From: Paraburkholderia caribensis
GTDB lineage: Bacteria; Pseudomonadota; Gammaproteobacteria; Burkholderiales; Burkholderiaceae
Assembly: GCF_002902945.1 (NCBI RefSeq)
Contig: NZ_CP026103.1
Coordinates: forward strand, 434,001-498,000
DNA length: 64,000 nucleotides
Reading direction: 5' to 3'
Shown: piece after piece, positions 1 through 8,269 of the stretch
Numbering within the stretch: position 1 is the first letter of the stretch
Layout of the letters: each line of letters starts with the position of its first letter
Notes under the pieces: model-generated
Told to the model about the DNA's origin: nothing
Databases searched by the model: none
Seen by the model: the letters and a program-made list of their open reading frames with translations, nothing else
Made by a program: the position numbers and the translations under genes

Positions 1-843
1 CTCATCAGTCAGCCGTCGACGTTCGCCAAGGGCGTCTATTACGTGGCGTGGCTCAAGGCTCGCGGCGTCAGAGTGGAGCGCGACGTGACGCTGGCCGGTA
101 TCGACGGCGAGGACGGCGTGGCGGGCATTCGCTTCAAGGCATCGCGTGATAACGGGCGCATCGAGACGATTGCCTGCGATGCCGTCGGTCTCGGCTTCGG
201 CTTGCGCCCGGAAACGCAGCTCGCCGATCTCGCCGGATGCCGCTTTCGCTTCGATTCATTGAACGGCTGCTGGCTGCCCGAGCGCGACGCGGCAGGGCGC
301 AGCTCGGTGGCCGGCATCTATCTCGCAGGCGACGGCGCGGGCATCGCGGGCGCGGATGCGGCTGAACTCGCGGGCCGGCGTGCGGCGCTCGCGCTGCTCG
401 ACGATCTGCGCATCGCGCATCCGGCGCAGACGGATGGCCTCGATGCCGCGACGCTGGAGCGCCGCCTGCAACGCATTGCCGTGTTTCGCGCTGGTATCGA
501 AGCGGCCTTCGCGCCACCCTCGCAACCCGCGAAGCAATGGCCCGACGACATGACCGTCTGCCGTTGCGAAGAAGTCGATGCGGGTACGTTACGGCGCTGC
601 ATTCGCGGCGGCGAGGCGGGCGAGATCAACCGGCTCAAGGCCTTGACGCGTGTCGGCATGGGCCGCTGCCAGGGACGCATGTGCGGCGAAGCGGCCATTG
701 CGCTGCTGAGTGAGGAAACGGGGCGTCCGGTCGAAGGCGTCGGGCGTCTGCGCAGCCAGGCGCCCATCAAGCCCATTCCCATCTCGCCGATGCTGTTCGA
801 CGACGACGTCGCCGCGATTCCCGAGGAGGCACGCGATGAGTGA
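1..843 (+). CDS. HcnB-like FAD/NAD(P)-binding oxidoreductase with C-terminal [2Fe-2S] domain (5' truncated by window)
   Basis: The frame is open from base 1, so the start lies upstream and only the C-terminal 280 residues are visible. The fragment covers the end of a pyridine-nucleotide-disulfide oxidoreductase fold, with the GIYLAGDGAGIAGAD loop typical of the second FAD contact. A BFD-like [2Fe-2S] domain follows, with Cys-X-Cys (CRCEEV) and a downstream C-X4-C pair (GRCQGRMC). This arrangement is known from HcnB and the A subunits of opine, octopine or proline-type dehydrogenases. The stop overlaps the next start by 8 bp (ATGAGTGA), so the two are very probably co-translated subunits of one membrane-associated dehydrogenase. 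The substrate cannot be read from the sequence; an amine or opine-like amino acid is inferred from the family and the adjacent binding protein. Confidence 0.85.
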   Translation, partial: LISQPSTFAKGVYYVAWLKARGVRVERDVTLAGIDGEDGVAGIRFKASRDNGRIETIACDAVGLGFGLRPETQLADLAGCRFRFDSLNGCWLPERDAAGRSSVAGIYLAGDGAGIAGADAAELAGRRAALALLDDLRIAHPAQTDGLDAATLERRLQRIAVFRAGIEAAFAPPSQPAKQWPDDMTVCRCEEVDAGTLRRCIRGGEAGEINRLKALTRVGMGRCQGRMCGEAAIALLSEETGRPVEGVGRLRSQAPIKPIPISPMLFDDDVAAIPEEARDE

Positions 844-1963
844 CGCTGTTCACTATCAGGTCGTGATCGCGGGCGGCGGGCTGGTCGGCGCGTCGGCGGC
901 ACTGGCGCTCGCGCGGCGCGGCGTGCGCGTCGGACTGTTCGAGCGGCGCTATTGCGGCGCCCAGGCGAGCGGCGTCAACTACGGCGGCGTGCGCTGCCAG
1001 GGGCGCCCCGCCGAACAGATGCCGCTTGCGATGCGCGCACGGCGCGTCTGGGACCGCTTGCCGGAACTGATCGGCATCGACGGGGAGCTCGTGGTGTCGG
1101 GTCATCTGCGTCTGGCGCGACGCGACAGCGATTTTGCCGTGCTCGAAACATGGGCCGCGATGGCGCGCGAACATGGGCTCGAAACCGGGCTGCTGGCGGG
1201 CGCGGCGTTTCGCAAGCGCTATCCGTGGCTTGGCGGCGCGGCGTTGGGCGGCTCGCTATGCATGAGCGACGGCCACGCGAATCCGCGCCTCGTGTCGCCC
1301 GCCTTTGCGCGCGCGGCGCAACGCGCGGGCGCCGTGGTGCGCGAGCAAACCGCGCTCACCGACATCGCGCATGACGGCACGCGCTTCCAGCTTCGCGCCG
1401 GCGACGAACGCATCACCGCCGACTGGTTGATCAACAGCGCGGGCGCGTGGGCGAACACCGTTGCGGGCTTTTTCAACGAAGCCGTGCCGATGAAACCGAT
1501 CTACCCGAACATGTGGGTGACCGAGCCGCTGCCGCGCTTCATCGCGCACAACCTGGGCGTCGTGGGCGGCGGCGTGTACGCGCGCCAGGTCGAACGCGGC
1601 AACTGCGTGATCGGCGGCGGGCGCGGCCATGGCGACGGCGAATACGCGCAACCGTCCACGCAGACCACGCGCGCCGTGATGCGCGACGCGTGCGCGCTGC
1701 TGCCCGCCTTGCGCGACGCATTGCTGATCCGCACGTGGAGCGGCGTCGAAGGCGAGACGCCCGACAGCAACCCCGTGATCGGCGCGAGCCAGAAGGTGCC
1801 GCGCCTGCTGCATGCATTCGGTTTTTCGGGCGGCGGCTTTCTGCTTGCGCCCGGTGTCGGCGAGGTGCTGGCCGACCTCGTGATCGACGGCGAGACTTCG
1901 ACGCCGCTCGATGCGTTTGCGATCGGCCGCTTCAACCGAAGCGCGATCCCCGCTGTTCTTTAA
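836..1963 (+). CDS. HcnC/DAO-type FAD-dependent oxidoreductase
   Basis: The protein has 375 residues. It starts with MSDAVHYQVVIAGGG, a Rossmann dinucleotide-binding GxGxxG-type loop within the first 20 residues, and has the DAO fold with a closing FAD loop near the C terminus (GFSGGGFLLAPGVGE). ATG 836 is chosen because it gives the 8-bp overlap with the upstream [2Fe-2S] subunit and places the Rossmann motif at the N terminus; the upstream in-frame ATG at 710 lies inside the previous gene. It is probably the catalytic B subunit of a heteromeric amine/opine dehydrogenase (HcnBC/OoxAB architecture) that oxidises a secondary or primary amine. A sarcosine or glycine oxidase-like role is the alternative. 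Confidence 0.85.
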   Translation: MSDAVHYQVVIAGGGLVGASAALALARRGVRVGLFERRYCGAQASGVNYGGVRCQGRPAEQMPLAMRARRVWDRLPELIGIDGELVVSGHLRLARRDSDFAVLETWAAMAREHGLETGLLAGAAFRKRYPWLGGAALGGSLCMSDGHANPRLVSPAFARAAQRAGAVVREQTALTDIAHDGTRFQLRAGDERITADWLINSAGAWANTVAGFFNEAVPMKPIYPNMWVTEPLPRFIAHNLGVVGGGVYARQVERGNCVIGGGRGHGDGEYAQPSTQTTRAVMRDACALLPALRDALLIRTWSGVEGETPDSNPVIGASQKVPRLLHAFGFSGGGFLLAPGVGEVLADLVIDGETSTPLDAFAIGRFNRSAIPAVL

Positions 1964-1982
1964 TCCTGTCAGGAGACCCACA

Positions 1983-3029
1983 ATGAAGCTGTCAAGCACG
2001 GTCGCGGCGCTGGCCGCCGTGTGTGCGATCGGCGCGGCTGCGCCCGCCTGGTCGCAAACCAAAACGATTTACATCGGCATGAACGGCGGCCCGATGGAGA
2101 AGGCGTACACGAGCCAGGTGCTGCCCGACTTCGAGAAGGCGAACAACGTGAAGGTCGTCGTGGTGCCCGGTACTTCGTCCGATGTGCTGGCGAAGCTGCT
2201 GGCCAATCGCAACAGCCCGCAGATTCACGTCGCGTTTCTCGATGACGGCGTGATGGCGCGCGCCGTCAGCATGGGCGTGTGCCAGAAGCTCGACGATGCG
2301 CCGGTGCTGAAAGAGCTGTATCCGTTCGCGCGCATGAAGGATGACGTCGGCGCGGGCGTGCAGCTCGGCATGACGGGCATCGGCTACAACACGAAGCTGT
2401 TCGCGGAGAAGGGCTGGGCGCCGCCCACCTCGTGGATGGATTTCGCCAATCCGAAGTACAAGGGCAAAGTGGTGTTCCAGTCCGCGTCGAGCAGCACGTT
2501 CGGCCTGCACGGCTTTCTCGCGATCAACCGTTTGATGGGCGGCAACGATCAGAACGTCGAGCCGGGTTTCAGCAAATGGTCGAGCACGGTTGGGCCGAAT
2601 GTCGTCGAGTACATTCCCAATTCGGCGAAGCTCTCGGAGATGGTGCAAACGGGTGAAGCCGGTATCTTCCCGCTGACGCCGACGGCCGTCGGCGATCTGC
2701 AGGACAAGGGCATTCCTGTCGGCTACGCGAATCCGAAAGAAGGCGCGGTCTTGCTGCTGGTCGATCTGTGCGTCGTGAAGAACAACACCGATCCGCAGCT
2801 TGCGCAAAAGCTCGCGCAGTTCCTGTTGTCGGCGCCGGCTCAATCGAAGGCAGCGGCAGCGGGCAAGCAGATTCCGACCAACGAGCACGCAACGATGACG
2901 CCCGCGATGCAGAAGAGCCTCGGCAATCTGGATGATCTGGTGAAGAAGGTGACGGTCGTCGATTGGGATTCGATCAACGCGCACCGTGCGCAGTGGGATC
3001 AGCGCTGGAACCGGCAGGTCGAACAGTAA
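1983..3029 (+). CDS. PotD/spermidine-putrescine-type ABC transporter substrate-binding protein
   Basis: The protein has 348 residues, with an N-terminal signal peptide (basic MK, hydrophobic stretch, cleavage near AWS-Q at about residue 23) and a type II periplasmic binding-protein fold resembling the PotD/AfuA families (KVVVVPGTSSDVLAKL, GIGYNTKLFAEKGW). ATG 1983 follows AGGAG with good spacing and sits 19 bp after the oxidase stop, so it belongs to the same transcript. It should capture the substrate for the oxidase pair, a polyamine- or opine-like compound. The permease and ATPase genes are not in the window and are probably upstream. A GC-rich hairpin follows the stop. Confidence 0.85.
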   Translation: MKLSSTVAALAAVCAIGAAAPAWSQTKTIYIGMNGGPMEKAYTSQVLPDFEKANNVKVVVVPGTSSDVLAKLLANRNSPQIHVAFLDDGVMARAVSMGVCQKLDDAPVLKELYPFARMKDDVGAGVQLGMTGIGYNTKLFAEKGWAPPTSWMDFANPKYKGKVVFQSASSSTFGLHGFLAINRLMGGNDQNVEPGFSKWSSTVGPNVVEYIPNSAKLSEMVQTGEAGIFPLTPTAVGDLQDKGIPVGYANPKEGAVLLLVDLCVVKNNTDPQLAQKLAQFLLSAPAQSKAAAAGKQIPTNEHATMTPAMQKSLGNLDDLVKKVTVVDWDSINAHRAQWDQRWNRQVEQ

Positions 3030-3400
3030 TGGTCTGATGCGCGGCGAGCGGACCGTGCCCGCTCGCCGCCGTGGCGCGCGACCTCTCGCGCGCTCTCTAT
3101 CCGTGCCGTAACGAACAGACGGGCATGAAAAAGCCTGCGCGCTGACAAACTGCACACGAAACGTGTAATTTGTTCTACGCTATAAAAGTTACCTGCTGCG
3201 CATTCACGCTCGTCTTGCGTCGGTGTCGATCGGGAGCGGTCGCGAACCGCTTGCGCTCCCGCCAGGTCGTGCGGCATCATGGCCGGCGGCTAACGTCAGA
3301 AGCTCTCTATGCTGATTCCCGATAACCCGCCGGCCGTCGTTACATCGACGGTGGCGGCATCCGACGCATCGGTCGGAACCTGTTACCACGGAGGAAGAAG
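3030..3400. other. Intergenic region upstream of the peroxiredoxin gene
   Basis: The 371-bp stretch has no convincing gene. It holds the hairpin at 3041-3069 and a small palindrome ACACG-AAA-CGTGT at 3154-3166 in an AT-richer patch that probably carries the peroxiredoxin promoter. A strong Shine-Dalgarno (GGAGGAAG) sits at its right edge. No clear sigma-70 pair could be placed. Confidence 0.4.
3041..3069 (+). terminator. GC-rich hairpin after the binding-protein gene
   Basis: An 11-bp perfect stem (GCGGCGAGCGG paired with CCGCTCGCCGC) has a 7-nt loop and lies 12 bp after the stop. No T tract follows, so it is at best a weak intrinsic terminator or a 3'-end stabiliser. Confidence 0.4.
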
Positions 3401-4054
3401 ATGGCGATTCGACTAGGAGAAGTAGCGCCCGATTTCACGGCGGAAACCACGGAAGGCACGATTCGTTTTCACGAATGGATCGGCGATAGCTGGGCAATCC
3501 TGTTCTCGCACCCCAAGGACTTCACGCCCGTCTGCACGACGGAACTGGGCTATATGGCGGGACTCAAGCCGGAGTTCGACAAGCGCAACACGAAGATCAT
3601 CGGACTGAGCATCGACCCCGTCAGCGATCACCAGAGATGGGTGAAGGACATCGAGGAGACGCAGGGCAACGCGATCAATTATCCGATGATCGGCGACGCC
3701 GATCTGAAGGTCGCGAAGCTCTACGACATGATTCACCCGGAAGCGAGCGGCGGCCCACGCACGGCCGTCGACAACGCGACGGTGCGTTCGGTGTTCCTGA
3801 TCGGGCCGGACAAGAAGGTGAAGGCGATGCTCGTCTATCCGATGAGCTCGGGCCGGAATTTCGACGAAGTGCTGCGTTTGCTGGACTCGCTGCAACTGAA
3901 CGCGAAGCACACGGTCGCCACGCCCGTGAACTGGAAACCGGGCGAGGACGTGATCATTCCGACGTCCGTTTCCGATGACGCTGCCAAAGAGAAGTATCCG
4001 CAGGGCTTCAAGACGCTGAAGCCGTATTTGCGTTACGTGCAGCAACCCAAGTGA
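3401..4054 (+). CDS. 1-Cys peroxiredoxin (Prx6 type)
   Basis: The 217-residue protein has the AhpC/TSA fold of the Prx6 subfamily. The peroxidatic motif DFTPVCTTE places the catalytic cysteine at residue 45, and there is no other cysteine in the protein, so it must work by the 1-Cys mechanism with an external thiol as reductant. The long C-terminal extension (residues about 160-217, with TPVNWKPGEDVIIP) is typical of Prx6-class enzymes of this length. It reduces hydrogen peroxide and organic hydroperoxides in the cytoplasm. A strong GGAGGAAG ribosome site precedes ATG 3401. A terminator-like hairpin separates it from the persulfide dioxygenase gene, so the two may share function (thiol/sulfane stress) without being one strict operon. 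Confidence 0.93.
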   Translation: MAIRLGEVAPDFTAETTEGTIRFHEWIGDSWAILFSHPKDFTPVCTTELGYMAGLKPEFDKRNTKIIGLSIDPVSDHQRWVKDIEETQGNAINYPMIGDADLKVAKLYDMIHPEASGGPRTAVDNATVRSVFLIGPDKKVKAMLVYPMSSGRNFDEVLRLLDSLQLNAKHTVATPVNWKPGEDVIIPTSVSDDAAKEKYPQGFKTLKPYLRYVQQPK

Positions 4055-4070
4055 GACCTTGAGCGACGGT

Positions 4071-4095
4071 CCGGCGCGCTTGTGCCGCGCGCCGG
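4071..4095 (+). terminator. Hairpin terminator after the peroxiredoxin gene
   Basis: A perfect 9-bp stem CCGGCGCGC/GCGCGCCGG with a 7-nt loop is followed by a short mixed stretch (GTAGTTTCC). It lies 16 bp after the stop and is probably a rho-independent-like terminator, perhaps leaky. Confidence 0.5.
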
Positions 4096-4145
4096 CGTAG
4101 TTTCCATTCGCATCAGAGACATTTTCCGACACACGTTGAGAGACC

Positions 4146-5225
4146 GTGAGCGCGCTGATCTTCCGACAGCTGTTCGACCAGCAATCGTCTACCTACACCT
4201 ATCTGCTCGCTGACGGTGACACGCGCGAAGCCGTGCTGATCGACCCCGTGTTCGAGCAGACGCGCCGCGATGCCGCGCTCGTCGACGAACTCGGTCTGCG
4301 CCTGCTTTATACGATCGACACGCATCTTCATGCGGATCACGTGACGGGCGCGTGGCTGTTGAAAAATCGCACGGGCAGCCAGATTGCGATATCGGCGGCG
4401 AGCGGCGCGGAGGGCGCGGATCGCTATCTGAGCCATGGCGATTCGATTGCGTTCGGCGCACGGCAATTGCGTGTGCGCGCGACGCCTGGTCATACGAATG
4501 GCTGCATCAGTCTCGTGCTCGACGACGAAACGATGGCCTTCACGGGCGATTGTCTGCTGATTCGCGGTACTGGCCGCACGGACTTTCAGAACGGCAATCC
4601 GCATGCGCTGTTTCGCGCGGTGCACGAGCAGCTTTTCTCGCTGCCCGAAAACTGCCTGCTGTATCCGGCACACGATTATCGAGGCCTCACGGTGACGAGC
4701 GTGGCCGAAGAGCGGCGGTTCAATCCCCGGTTGGGCGGGGAGCTTTGTGAAGACGATTTCGCGGTCTACATGACCAATCTCGGCCTTGCGCATCCGCGGC
4801 AAATCGATGTCGCCGTGCCTGCCAACCTGAAATGCGGCGTCGCGGCCAGCGATCCGTCGCTCACGCCGCAATCCGAATGGGCGCCGCTGACTTACACGTT
4901 CGCGGGGATTTGGGAAATACATCCGCAATGGCTCGAAGAGCATCTGCAATCGGTGCAGATCGTCGACGTGCGTGAGCCCGACGAATTCGACGGCCCGCTT
5001 GGGCGGATTCCCGAGGCGAAGCTGATTTCGCTCGGCAGCCTGGCGAAACGCGCGGCGGAGCTCGACAAGGAACGTCCAGTTGTGACCGTCTGCCGCGCGG
5101 GCGGCCGGTCTGCGCAAGCGACCGTGATGCTTCGCCAGGCGGGTTTCGAGGATGTCGCGAATCTGGCGGGCGGCATGTTGCGCTGGCGCGCTGAAGGCCG
5201 GGTCGTCGAGAACGGCAGTCTGTAG
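4146..5225 (+). CDS. Persulfide dioxygenase-rhodanese fusion (PRF/BlhA-like)
   Basis: The 359-residue protein has two domains. Residues about 1-240 form a metallo-beta-lactamase fold with THLHADH (His60, His62, Asp64, His65), the ETHE1-type iron-binding signature of persulfide dioxygenases. Residues about 260-359 form a rhodanese domain with the active loop CRAGGRS and a catalytic cysteine at about residue 316. The fused form is known from Paraburkholderia phytofirmans (PRF), where persulfide oxidation to sulfite is coupled to sulfur transfer with thiosulfate. It acts in the cytoplasm in sulfide or persulfide detoxification. The start is GTG 4146 with GAGAG just upstream. The peroxiredoxin next door suggests a shared thiol-stress theme, which is an inference. 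Confidence 0.9.
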   Translation: MSALIFRQLFDQQSSTYTYLLADGDTREAVLIDPVFEQTRRDAALVDELGLRLLYTIDTHLHADHVTGAWLLKNRTGSQIAISAASGAEGADRYLSHGDSIAFGARQLRVRATPGHTNGCISLVLDDETMAFTGDCLLIRGTGRTDFQNGNPHALFRAVHEQLFSLPENCLLYPAHDYRGLTVTSVAEERRFNPRLGGELCEDDFAVYMTNLGLAHPRQIDVAVPANLKCGVAASDPSLTPQSEWAPLTYTFAGIWEIHPQWLEEHLQSVQIVDVREPDEFDGPLGRIPEAKLISLGSLAKRAAELDKERPVVTVCRAGGRSAQATVMLRQAGFEDVANLAGGMLRWRAEGRVVENGSL

Positions 5226-5426
5226 GCGCCATTCAAACGCATTGCTCCCTTTCGTCTGACCCGTCGCCTCGAACACTGCGCGATGCGGAAAGAAATGCGC
5301 GGTCGCGCTGCGTCTCTTTCGACTGTCAGGTAGGTTCTTCCCATTGAATGCACGCTGTAAAGATGCACATGCTGCGAATGTGTAGGGAGTACTTTTTATA
5401 TCGTTCCCCAGGTAGAAAGGACCAGA

Positions 5427-5455
5427 TTGATGCCGTTAAGGGTGGCGTTTAATAA
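5427..5455 (+). promoter_or_regulatory. Putative sigma-70 promoter of the glycosyltransferase gene
   Basis: TTGATG (5427-5432), a 17-bp spacer and TAATAA (5450-5455) lie about 170 bp before the glycosyltransferase start. The rest of the 5226-5629 intergenic stretch is AT-richer than the surroundings and shows no gene or strong repeat. Confidence 0.45.
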
Positions 5456-5629
5456 TTCGGTATGCTTATCAACGTAAAAATCACGCACATTGCTGTTTGA
5501 TCCCGCCCTTGGACAACACATCATGGATTTCGGACAATCCTCTCGCGCCATCTCGCCATGCGCCGTTGCCGCAGATCATACGTGCTAGCTTTAATCGAGC
5601 CGTCCATGCATGTCGCGACAACGGGAGAG

Positions 5630-6559
5630 ATGATGGAGAGCGTGATGGAGCTTCGCACTGTCGACGCGATGAATGAGCTTGACGCGGCACGTGTCGCAAT
5701 CGTCATCGCGACGAAAGGACGTCCCGACGCAATACCCAACGCGCTCGCATTTCTCGCGCGTCAAACCTTGAGGCCTTGTGTCGTCATTCTTTCCGCTACG
5801 AACGAAGCTGACATCGGTGAAAAGTACCCGACGCCGTTTCCCGTGATGCGCATCTTCGGGCCCGCCGGTTTGCCCGCGCAAAGAAATCGCGCGCTCGATG
5901 CGCTTCCGGCCGATATCGACGTCGTCGTATTCTTCGACGACGATTACGCGCCATGCCGCGACTGGATCGAACAGTGCGTGCGGATGTTCGAGTCCAATCC
6001 CACCGTGCTCGGCGTGTCGGGGAATACAGTGCAGGACGGCTCGAAAGGGTGTCCGCTCACGTGGGGCAATGCCAGTCGCATCGTAGCCGATGCGGAAAGT
6101 GCGGAAAGTGCGCCGCATGCGCTGACGCCTTGCATTTCACTCTACGGCTGCAACATGGCATGCCGCATGAACGCAATGAGCGGCCTGCGTTTCGACGAGC
6201 GGCTCGTGCTGTATGGCTGGCTCGAAGACAAGGACTTTTCGTGCCGGCTGGCGAGCCGCGGCCCCATCGTGCGATGCGCGCAGATGCGCGGCGTGCATCT
6301 GGGCATCGCATCGGGCCGCGTGTCGGGGAAGCGCTTCGGCTATTCGCAAGTCGTGAACCCGAACTATTTGCGGCGCAAGGGCGAGATGTCGCGCAGCGAA
6401 GCGGTGCGTTACATCGCCAGGGCGCTTGTGATGAACGCGCTCAAGTCATTGAGACCCGAGCCGCATCTCGACCGTCAGGGACGCCTGATCGGCAATGTGC
6501 TCGGCCTGATCGCGATTGTGTCGGGATCGGGCGATCCGGAACAGGCCGCGAAACTGTAG
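5630..6559 (+). CDS. Family 2 glycosyltransferase
   Basis: This is a GT-A fold protein of about 309 residues. The N-terminal strand-loop VAIVIATKGRPD is the nucleotide-sugar binding start of GT2 enzymes, and VVFFDDDYAP carries the acidic DxD-like motif for metal and UDP-sugar. The later GWLEDKDFSCRL matches the ED acceptor-site motif of GT2 proteins. It probably transfers a sugar to a polysaccharide or lipid-linked acceptor at the inner face of the membrane; the sugar is unknown. Start choice is uncertain: ATG 5630, 5633 and 5645 are all in frame, and 5645 has the better spaced GGAG. The gene stands alone and converges with the MocR gene, so no pathway can be assigned. Confidence 0.8.
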   Translation: MMESVMELRTVDAMNELDAARVAIVIATKGRPDAIPNALAFLARQTLRPCVVILSATNEADIGEKYPTPFPVMRIFGPAGLPAQRNRALDALPADIDVVVFFDDDYAPCRDWIEQCVRMFESNPTVLGVSGNTVQDGSKGCPLTWGNASRIVADAESAESAPHALTPCISLYGCNMACRMNAMSGLRFDERLVLYGWLEDKDFSCRLASRGPIVRCAQMRGVHLGIASGRVSGKRFGYSQVVNPNYLRRKGEMSRSEAVRYIARALVMNALKSLRPEPHLDRQGRLIGNVLGLIAIVSGSGDPEQAAKL

Positions 6560-6577
6560 CGCAAGGCGGGCGCGCAA

Positions 6578-8020
6578 TCAGATCGTGCCGAACAACGCAC
6601 GCGGGCGATCGCGCAACGCTTGCGCCAGCGTTTGCAGCGCGCTCACCAGTTGCTCGCGCGAAGACGCGCACGCGAGATTGATCCGCACGCCGTGCTCGAC
6701 CTCGGCGCGGTCGACCGCAAAGGCCGACGACGGCATCACGACCACGCCGCGCGCTCTCGCATTCGCGGCGAAATCGTCGGCGCGCCACGGCGGCGGCAGC
6801 TTGAGCCACACGAACATGCACGCGGGGTCGGACTCCAGCCACTCTTGCGGCAGAATCTGCCGCGCAAGATCGTGCCGCACGCGGATTTCCGCGAGTTGCG
6901 CGTCCATGATGCGTCGCGCGGTGCCGTCCTCGATCCAGATCGTCGCGATCAGCATCGACATCGGCGCAGGCATCCAGGCTGTGGTACGCACGGCTTCGGC
7001 GGCGAGCGCGGCGCGCTCGGGCGGACTCAGCAGATAGCCCAGGCGCAGCCCGGGTGCGAGTATCTTCGAGGTCGCGGCGATGTGAAACGTCAGCTCCGGG
7101 CACAGACTGGCAAGCGTAGGCAGACGCTGCGAAACGAGCGGGCCATACACGTCGTCTTCGATGATCGCCACGCCATAACGCCGCGCGATATCGACGAGCG
7201 CCACACGCCGTTCCAGGCTCATCGTCGTCACGGTCGGGTTCTGCAGATTCGGCACCGTGAAAATCGCCTTGACGGGCACGCGGCTGCAAATGCGTTCGAC
7301 TTCATCCGTGATCAGCCCGTCGCGGTCGCTCGGCACGCTGACTATCTCGAACTGGAACACGGGCGCAAGCGCCTTCAGGCCGTAATACGTGAGCCGGTCG
7401 GCGACGATCACCCCGTCCGTGCCGATCAGGCTGTTGAGCACGGCATAGAGGCCATGCTGCGCGCCGCTGGTGACGACGAGATGTTCCTGCGACGGCATGA
7501 AGCCCGGCCCCGCCATCCACTTCGCGCCCGCTGCGCGCGCCCAGTCGGGACCCTGCGGCGGCTGGTATTCCTGTAGCGACGCATAGCGCGGATCGCGCGG
7601 CAGATCGGAGAGCGTCGTTGCGAGAGACGCGAGGAACTCACCCGTCGCGGGCCGGTTGACGGTCAGATCGATCGCGCCGCCCGGCGCGGCATTCGGCGCG
7701 CTCGCGGTTTCGACACGCGGCATGGCGCCGCCCGTCACGAGCGAGCCGCGCCGCTTGCTGCCGATCACGAGGCCGCGCAGTTGCAATTCCTTGTACGCGC
7801 GCGACACCGTCGACACATTGATGCCGAGCTCGGTGGCGAGTTGACGCTGCGGCGGCAGACGGCTGCCGGGCGGATAGACCCCGCCGCGAATCTCGTCCTC
7901 GATCGACGCCGATACCTCGATATAGGTCGCGCGTTTTGTCTGGACGGCATCACCGTTTGTCTGGTCTGCCCCGGTTGCGGCGCCGTTGCTGCGTGCTGCC
8001 TTGCCTATGCTGGAAGCCAT
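6578..8020 (-). CDS. MocR/GntR-type PLP-dependent transcriptional regulator
   Basis: The 480-residue protein has an N-terminal GntR winged helix (residues about 33-100; PPGSRLPPQRQLATELGI and SRAYKELQLRGL) joined to a fold-type I aminotransferase domain. The PLP-lysine region is visible as ATSKILAPGLRLGY. MocR proteins usually sense PLP or an amino acid and control amino-acid or amine metabolism genes. It is transcribed away from the permease remnant and DadA-like gene. The inverted repeat just upstream of its start (8041-8067) and the repeat array at 8163-8231 are the natural places for its operators. This suggests control of the divergent amino-acid genes, but that is an inference. Confidence 0.9.
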   Translation of the reverse strand: MASSIGKAARSNGAATGADQTNGDAVQTKRATYIEVSASIEDEIRGGVYPPGSRLPPQRQLATELGINVSTVSRAYKELQLRGLVIGSKRRGSLVTGGAMPRVETASAPNAAPGGAIDLTVNRPATGEFLASLATTLSDLPRDPRYASLQEYQPPQGPDWARAAGAKWMAGPGFMPSQEHLVVTSGAQHGLYAVLNSLIGTDGVIVADRLTYYGLKALAPVFQFEIVSVPSDRDGLITDEVERICSRVPVKAIFTVPNLQNPTVTTMSLERRVALVDIARRYGVAIIEDDVYGPLVSQRLPTLASLCPELTFHIAATSKILAPGLRLGYLLSPPERAALAAEAVRTTAWMPAPMSMLIATIWIEDGTARRIMDAQLAEIRVRHDLARQILPQEWLESDPACMFVWLKLPPPWRADDFAANARARGVVVMPSSAFAVDRAEVEHGVRINLACASSREQLVSALQTLAQALRDRPRALFGTI

Positions 8021-8040
8021 CGTCTCGCCCTGTCTCCATA

Positions 8041-8067
8041 CAAAACAGGCTTTGTCTGCCTGTTTGT
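8041..8067. promoter_or_regulatory. Near-palindrome upstream of the MocR gene
   Basis: The arms CAAAACAGGC and GCCTGTTTG are separated by TTTGTCT, placing a candidate autoregulatory operator about 20-47 bp before the MocR start. One mismatch within the arms. Confidence 0.4.
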
Positions 8068-8162
8068 GCCAGTTCGCCGGATTTTATACCAGATACGCGG
8101 GTATGCCACGGTTTTCAAGCCCGGCAAGGACTACGCCCGGAAGGGCCAGGGAAAGTCCTGGA

Positions 8163-8231
8163 CCACACAATGAGGTTTTTAATTGCACACAAAAAATTGT
8201 TGTGTGATTCTTTGAATCATATTTTGTGTGG
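8163..8231. repeat. Four-site CACACAA inverted-repeat array
   Basis: CCACACAA occurs at 8163-8170, CACACAA at 8186-8192, TTGTGTG at 8200-8206 and TTGTGTGG at 8224-8231. The inner pair is a perfect 7-7-7 palindrome and the outer pair encloses it almost symmetrically (15 and 17 bp gaps). The array lies in the MocR/permease intergenic region, 39 bp before the permease-remnant start, and is a likely operator cluster. Confidence 0.55.
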
Positions 8232-8269
8232 TTTCCGAATTGCAGGATCGAGCCGAAAGGAGCTTTTGC

